DNA from: Onthophagus taurus
Lineage: Eukaryota > Arthropoda > Insecta > Coleoptera > Scarabaeidae
Length of the DNA: 64,000 nt
Assembly (NCBI RefSeq): GCF_036711975.1
Contig: NC_091967.1
Span: 6,014,001-6,078,000 of the forward strand
Direction: 5' to 3'
The notes below the pieces were generated by a model. That model ran no database searches. It worked only from the letters and a program-made list of their open reading frames with translations, and had not been told where the DNA came from. Below are positions 58,470-64,000 of this stretch, in pieces. A program made the translations under genes and the position numbers. Positions within the stretch are counted from its first letter, which is position 1, and each line of letters starts with the position of its first letter.

Positions 58470-59656
58470 ATGGTAGCAATTTCAAATAAAGATAACACTT
58501 TAGTGTATAAAGGAAGTGCTTGGTTTAAACAACGTTTAATTCTATCAATATTAAGCGGAAAAGCAGTAAAAATAATTGATATAAGAACGAAAGATGATGA
58601 GCCGGGTTTAAGAGAATACGAAGACAAATTAATACGATTATTTGATAAACTAACAAACGGAACGATCGTTGAATTAAACGCAACTGGAACAAGTATTTAT
58701 TTTCAACCTGGTTTATTAAACGGGGGTGTTATTAAACATGATTGCGGAACGGAACGATCTATAGGTAACTTAACCTCCTTAAATATCCGTTTATTTTATA
58801 GTTTTATTTATTTTTAGGATATTATTTGGAGGCTTGTTTAATGTTGGGATTTTTTTGTAAGCAACCTGTAAATGTAACGTTACAAGGTGTTACATCAAAC
58901 GTTATAGACCCATCTGTTGATCATATTAAAATTTCTTCAATACCTGTTTTAAAAAAGTTTGTTGTTGATGATGAAGGTATTGAATTAAAAATAACTAAGA
59001 GAGGTGTTTTACCAAACGGAGGTGGTGAAGTTGTTTTTAAATGTCCCATTCGAACTAAATTAAGACCAATTCAATTACTTGATTTTGGAATGGTTAAAAG
59101 AATTCGGGGGACGGCGTATGCGCTAAGAATGTCGCCTTCAATGGCTAATCGTATGGTTGAATCCGCGAAAGGAGTACTTTTAAATTTTTTACCTGACGTT
59201 TTTATAAGTACTGATCAACGGAAAGGGAACCAATCTGGTAAAAGCCCCGGTTTTGGGGTCCATTTATATGCTGAAACAACAACAGGGATTTTTTACTCAT
59301 CAGAAGCTGTTTCAAAAGTATTACAACCAGGCGATACGCCTTCGATTCCAGAAGATGTTGGGGTTATGGCTGCTCAAAGGTTATGTGAGGAAATTTTGAA
59401 TGGAGGATGTACTGATTCCGCATCTCAATCATTGGCGATTTTATTTATGGCTTTAGGACAAAAAGATGTTTCAAAAATCGTTTTGGGACCACTTAGTGAT
59501 TATTCAATTAACTTTTTACAACATATTAGAGAATTTTTTGGGGTTACATTTAAAATAGAAAATTATCAATGTGAAGATGATGAAGTGGAAAATGATAAAG
59601 TGTTGTTAACTTGTTTGGGAATTGGGTATAGTAATATAAGTAAAAAAACTTTTTGA
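58470..59656 (+). CDS. Rcl1: RNA 3'-terminal phosphate cyclase-like protein (RCL1)
   Basis: Two exons, 58470-58764 and 58818-59656, encode 377 residues (human RCL1 373). The cyclase-like fold is clear: YKGSAWFKQRLILSILSGKA, DEPGLREYEDKLIRLFDKL, GTSIYFQPGLLNGG and CGTERSIGYYLEACLMLG. KRGVLPNGGGEVVFKCP, GTAYALRMSPSMANRMVES and SPGFGVHLYAETTTG follow, then EDVGVMAAQRLCEEILNGGC and DSASQSLAILFMALG. RCL1 proteins lack cyclase activity and work with Bms1 in the small-subunit processome during 18S pre-rRNA processing. It follows URB1 on the same strand after a repeat-filled 1.5-kb gap. Confidence 0.96.
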
Positions 59657-60404
59657 TAGTTTACTTAGGAATTTTTTAATAATAAAAATAAAGTTGAAAC
59701 TCTATTCTAAACATTTATTAAAATTTTTCTTACAAATACACATACACATATAAATTTTCCACATTATGCTTTGATTAATACTCGATACAGATGGAATACA
59801 CCTTATAAATAGATCCTTATAAATACTTTCTTCTTTATGTTCGTATATAAAGACTTAATTAATTTATTCAAAATTGGAATCATAATACAATTTATCATGT
59901 AAATAATAACAACAAGGTATATATTTATATAAAAACATATATCATATAGTAATAATATAACAAATCGATTTTTATTTTTAGTTGTAAACATCATTTACCA
60001 TTTTTTTGAGTTGGTCCTTTTTTAAACATAACTTGTACTTGTACAAAGTCTTAAACGTTACTAAACAACTCGAATTATCTTAATAATTATCCTAGTTTAT
60101 TTTTAACTTTGTTTTAATGTATTAAATTACGCTTACGATCCGATTTAATTTAACCTACATACCTTTTTGACGTCTATACAACAATTAAAAACGATTATTC
60201 GAGGTTATGTCAATAATATGTAAATGCGACCACTACATTAGTAATTAATTTATGAGTACGTGAGCTTTATCAATTTTTTTCCATTCATTTTCTTTTGATT
60301 AATTTGTTAGTATTAAAAAAATTTGGTTAATAACGTTCAATCGCATTGTTACTCCCATTTTCAAAAGTTTCCGAACTGTTAGCAGCGCCATCCGGCGCCT
60401 TCTC
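59657..60404. other. Intergenic region between convergent RCL1 and cytochrome b561
   Basis: AT-rich; contains both 3' UTRs. AATAAA near 59685 is a likely RCL1 signal. No other feature was recognised. Confidence 0.5.
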
Positions 60405-60552
60405 CTACAATCGTTCCGTTACGTAAACCTTTGTACCTTCGCGCATAGATGGCGATCGAACCGCGTAAGATACCAACACGCCCAGTGCTACCAACGCGGC
60501 ACCCAGTGCATTAACAATTATCCCTTCTTCCTGCCACTCGGAGTATTTTGAT
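60405..60552 (-). other. Distal alternative last exon of cytochrome b561
   Basis: After acceptor TTTAACTCACCAG, the exon reads ...E|SKYSEWQEEGIIVNALGA and a hydrophobic stretch, then an Arg/Glu tail ending KVYVTERL and TAG. This aligns with the sixth transmembrane segment of CYB561. It joins the shared donor at 61122 (CTTGA|GTAAGT) in the same phase as the proximal exon. Adds 48 residues plus stop. Confidence 0.85.
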
Positions 60553-63190
60553 CTGGTGAGTTAAAAAAAATCTATGTTAAGTAAGCACAGTTAAGAGATG
60601 GTTAATAAAGGTTAAGAAAGCAATTCAAATAATAAAAATAGCCAAATTTTATTTGTCATGCAAGTTTTAGTACAAAAAAGCATTTAACCTCAAAAAAAAA
60701 ATTCAAAACAAAAAAAACGTCAAAAAGCTGTAAATATGGCCGATTTTTTTAAAGATCCCCGGACCGTATTAAAATATGAGCGCGAAATCGAAATTCATCT
60801 CGTTGTAATATATAAACCATCACAACTGCCAAACCGATTAAAGACATTCCGATCGAATTAACGATGATCCCTTGAGAGTCCCAGCGCGAATACCTTGATC
60901 TGGAATAATTCATCGAGAAAATAATATTATGATTCATCCAAAATGACCTTATAATCATAAATGTCACTATAGGTCTCAGGATGAATTAACCTCTTAATAT
61001 CCTTTTAACTTGATTAATTAAGGAAAGATGTTTTTTTAATAGCAACAAAAAACACTCACAAAAATCGTAAAACTCCAACAAAATGGGTAATAAGAATAAT
61101 TAATTAAAAAAAAAAACTTACTCAAGTGTCCAAATAACTTTTTCGGTTAAACCGGTGAGGCACGCTGCTATGGCTAACATGAATGTGGTAAGTCCAAAAG
61201 AGGCGTGTATGGGTACCAATGACGCTCGAAAAGCTGCTGTGGCTCCTTCACAGCACAATAGGACTAAGAAACTGAAGAATCCCACTACAAACTAAATATA
61301 TTAAAGATTAAAGATGCTTAATTATTAAAAAGTTGCAATTTATATTAATAGAATGAAGAGGAAATATGTCTACCAAGCTCTATATAATATAATAGGTATA
61401 GCATCTATTGCTTAGGAAAAACAGATCATGATTTGCGTTTCAGAAGATATAGAAGGTGGAACGCAGTACCAAGCTCCCTTCCAAGAACTCTTTGACAACT
61501 GGATGAAATTAAATATAGCATGTTGGTTTTGTAGTTAATAGGTATCCAAGACTTTCTAGGGAAACAAGAGCTTTCTTTGTGTCATTTTAGACATCGCAGG
61601 TACATATAAGTCTTGTGTAAGCAGTAAGTAATACTCTGCAAGCAGTATCTAAGCCTTTGCCAACAATTTCTAGTGGTTCATAAGTAGTAGAAAGTCTTTT
61701 GCCAACAGTATCTAGTTTTCTATTCGCAGCATCTACACTTCTCTACACTCAGTGTTTAGTCTATAAATAAGACCTACTCTTCTATTGGTATTATTTTATC
61801 TTCCACCAGTAATATCTAATCTTCTGCAAGTAGTAAATATTATTCAGCAAACAGTATCTAGGCCTTTGCTAACAATATTAGTTATGTGCCAACACTATCT
61901 AGTGGTTTGTAAACTGTAAGTAGCAATCTGCAGACAGCAAGTAATCATCGGCGTTCAGTATCTAAGCCAATCAACAATATCTAGTTTTTCGCCAATAGTA
62001 TCTAGTGATTTGTAAGTAACAGGTAGTTTTTTGCAGTGGTATCTAGTTTTCCATCAGTAGTGTTTAGCCTCCTATAAGCAGGACCTACTTTTTCATTGGT
62101 ATTACTTTATCTTTTATCAGCAGCATCTAATTTTCCGCAATCAGTAACAAGTATCTAATTTTCTACTACGAATATTAAGACTCCAAGTAGAAAAATCTCT
62201 TTTTATACTCTTACTTCTAAAACTATTCTATCCCACCTCCCTCATTCTTATTTTACTTCTGAAACGTCTACATACTTAGAAAGCACCTTAGTGCTTTTTT
62301 AAACCATCTTTATTGTATGTATGTATTAGTTATTGATTAATGTTGTTATACTTCATCCTCGTCTGATGCCCGTTTGATTCTCCGTTAATATATTCTTGTC
62401 TTATTTGCAGTTTCAGTACTCTTTTACTCTCGTAGTATATATTTCACATAGGTTACCTAACCAGATAATTTACCTACCTGTCACGGCGACTTATTACCGC
62501 AGTATTTCGCAGCGGAGCTATAACACTATAGCATATGTTAAAGCTCGAAGGGAAAAGTGTTTTATTTTTATGTTTTGAAAGTAATTGTCACATGATTATA
62601 TTATTATTATATTATTTTATGCGTGTTATTAGCGTTTATGTTAAATGTAATTAAAATCTGTCAAGGTAGTATTAGAATATGAACAATAATCTTTTACCTG
62701 AATAGCAAATAAACCCATTGTAACAAGTCCAATCCAGCTGTGGAGTGAATAAAAATTGGGAATTGGCGGTGTTTTAAGGTTATGATAATCTAAAACGGCT
62801 AAAAATCCGATTGCAACGCATGGAATGGCGAGGGCGTGAAACACCGTGTGGAGCAGTTTAACATATATCCTTCTGCAACATCTACAGATGCGGTAAAGAA
62901 GAATTGCTGGAAAAGATAATAAAAAAAAATAAATAAAAGAAAGTGAAGAAGATAGCAATAACTTACAGAAACCGCTAAATGTAATAAATCCGGCCACCAT
63001 AAGCACCGGATGCAAATTGAACTGTTTGTTTCCGTTTTCACGCCACGCGAATCCATTGTGGTACTGTATGGTCCAGTATAGGGTAAGCGCCAACGAACCG
63101 AGAAGTAAAATACTCGCCAAAACAACCACCAGGGTGTATTCGAACCAACTACCGCAACCCCATTCGTTTTCTTCCTCATAATGTCTGTGT
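60405..63190 (-). CDS. Cytochrome b561-family transmembrane ascorbate reductase
   Basis: Minus-strand exons 63190-62967, 62906-62698 and 61291-61122, then either 60899-60749 or 60552-60405, stay in frame. The protein has six membrane spans with four conserved haem-ligating histidines, visible in NLHPVLM, LLHTVFHAL (the second is the likely ligand), YSLHSWIG and VPIHASFG. LDYHN and LTGLTEKVIW are further family landmarks. It moves electrons from cytosolic ascorbate across endosomal or secretory membranes to monodehydroascorbate or ferric iron. The start is not settled. A contiguous ATG at 63249 reads into the exon through what looks like a T-rich acceptor tract (ending at 63191), so a short upstream first exon, possibly beyond 63250, is more likely. 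Intron 61292-62697 contains a complex tandem repeat. Confidence 0.88.
60749..60899 (-). other. Proximal alternative last exon of cytochrome b561
   Basis: After acceptor GAATTATTCCAG, the exon reads E|SRYSRWDSQGIIVNSIGM, a hydrophobic stretch, then a charged tail ending HILIRSGDL and TAA. It is clearly homologous to the distal exon (S.YS.W...GIIVN) and in the same phase, so the two are interchangeable. The tails beyond the helix share no similarity. Confidence 0.85.
61610..62190. repeat. Degenerate higher-order tandem repeat in b561 intron
   Basis: Short variants of GCCAACAGTATCTAG and GTTTTCTATCAGCAGCATCT recur many times. On top of this a longer unit repeats with a period near 310 bp. GTGTTTAGTCTATAAATAAG through CTACTCTTCTATTGGTATTA to TCTAATCTTCTGCAA (61749-61823) is matched by 62058-62140. 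Heavily diverged. The rest of the intron holds no recognised feature. Confidence 0.7.
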
Positions 63191-63249
63191 CTGTCAAAAA
63201 AAAAAAGGTAAAAAATTAAACACCAATTTTTTTTGGACTTCAAATACAT

Positions 63250-64000
63250 TTAAGTTTTGAACTGTCACTTAGTAAGTTGTCATATTTTACCAACTTAAAA
63301 CAGTATAAAATAAAATAACTTTTTTAATATATTTAATTTGACATTTCAAGAATGTTAATGTTAAATAATAAATTTAGAATAATTTTCAATCTTATAGATA
63401 ATTACGAAAAAATAAATAAAGAGAGCGAATTAAAAAAAAATCGATTCTCCTTTCTGAAAGACGGTTCATCGTGAAGACTTCAACATTTGTTTGAAACTAA
63501 CGGAACGGTTTTCTCTTCTCACACGTCGATAATGACCTACTCTAGGAGAGTTCAGAGAGAGTCTATTGAAGCTGGAAGCTGGGTGATCTCTAGATGTTAA
63601 TACGTTAGAAAAATCGCGCTCAAATAAATCCAACTTTATAGTAAACTAGTTTTGTTTACATTTTAAATTAGAAACGATGGCATTAAATGATTTGATTTCG
63701 TAGAAGATTAATTTGACATTGACAGGTAAAGATACCAACTTAAAAGTTAAGTTATTTTTTAAGGGAAAAATAAATAAATAGATGGAAGCTGACGTTTCTT
63801 ACTTTCGCACGGTTATTCGAATAGCTTTATTCAATTTAAAACGGGGAATTATTCTGTTAAGGTTCGCAAATAACCATCTACCCACGCATTATACTCTTCT
63901 CTGTTCGCGCTCAACTCAAACTAAAAATTCTAAACAAATTTTGAACCAACCTAAGCTAACGATTATAAATTTGATTACAATTATATATTATTTAAATTTT
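63250..64000. other. Right edge, upstream of cytochrome b561
   Basis: Probably contains the b561 promoter and a 5' exon, since orientation demands it, but no convincing coding first exon with a matching phase was found. A GC-richer stretch at about 63470-63590 could be a noncoding first exon. No other gene is visible to the window end. Confidence 0.35.

Noticed and set aside
62641-63249. N-terminal extension of cytochrome b561 from the ATG at 63249
   Set aside because: The extra residues are mostly encoded by a T-rich tract ending in GACAG that looks like an intron acceptor, so the extension is probably intron read-through.
1-64000. tRNA, rRNA, snoRNA and CRISPR signals
   Set aside because: No box A/B pair with cloverleaf, no rRNA block and no spaced direct repeats were seen. 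snoRNAs inside the short introns cannot be excluded by eye.

Overview
The window is nuclear DNA of an insect. Genes are split by mostly short (50-150 bp) GT-AG introns, the background is AT-rich, and the protein families are typical insect ones: ELOVL elongases, a Ser/Thr-rich-prodomain caspase, an animal-type SLC44A1 and cytochrome b561. A beetle is my best guess from overall texture, but nothing seen here proves the order. All coding coordinates were assembled by hand from splice sites and reading-frame continuity; thirteen genes close in frame from ATG to stop, and the coding 5' ends of two (WBP1/VOPP1-like and cytochrome b561) are not secure.

Layout. 1-4.7 kb: gene-free, with a 51-bp minisatellite, a LINE fragment and a Tc1 relic. 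4.7-17.3 kb: two tandem ELOVL fatty-acid elongase genes (+), the first with long repeat-filled introns, followed by truncated duplicate debris of the second. 17.3-21.1 kb: eIF2B-gamma (-), ELOF1 (+), ARL8 (-). 21.9-26.9 kb: a mitochondrial-type acetyl-CoA hydrolase/CoA-transferase (+). 28.6-30.2 kb: a caspase (+), then a LINE fragment. 31.9-32.4 kb: a candidate 49-residue CaaX microprotein (+). 32.5-35.1 kb: EBP2 (-) and BRX1 (+), head to head around a CACGTG E-box. 35.25-36.33 kb: a foldback element. 36.9-43.5 kb: RanBP3 (-) and SLC44A1 (+), head to head; one SLC44A1 intron is full of repeats. 44.2-48.6 kb: a PPxY-rich single-pass membrane protein of WBP1/VOPP1 type (+) with an upstream leader. 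49.9-59.7 kb: SUPT7L (-), URB1 (+), RCL1 (+). 60.4-63.2 kb: cytochrome b561 (-) with two interchangeable last exons.

Common threads. Four genes (EBP2, BRX1, URB1, RCL1) act in ribosome biogenesis, and eIF2B-gamma, ELOF1 and SUPT7L are also core gene-expression factors. Divergent pairs sharing a few hundred base pairs of promoter are frequent: eIF2B-gamma/ELOF1, ARL8/CoA-transferase, EBP2/BRX1, RanBP3/SLC44A1, SUPT7L/URB1. Two minus-strand genes (eIF2B-gamma, SUPT7L) end directly beside broken copies of a neighbouring plus-strand gene, so their 3' UTRs may be antisense to that neighbour.

Most notable: the duplicated alternative last exons of cytochrome b561, the caspase with a QCCRG active site, the candidate CaaX microprotein whose start codon is split by an intron, and a 400-bp MITE with perfect 29-bp terminal inverted repeats. 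I saw no CRISPR array, rRNA or convincing tRNA, and no intact autonomous mobile element.
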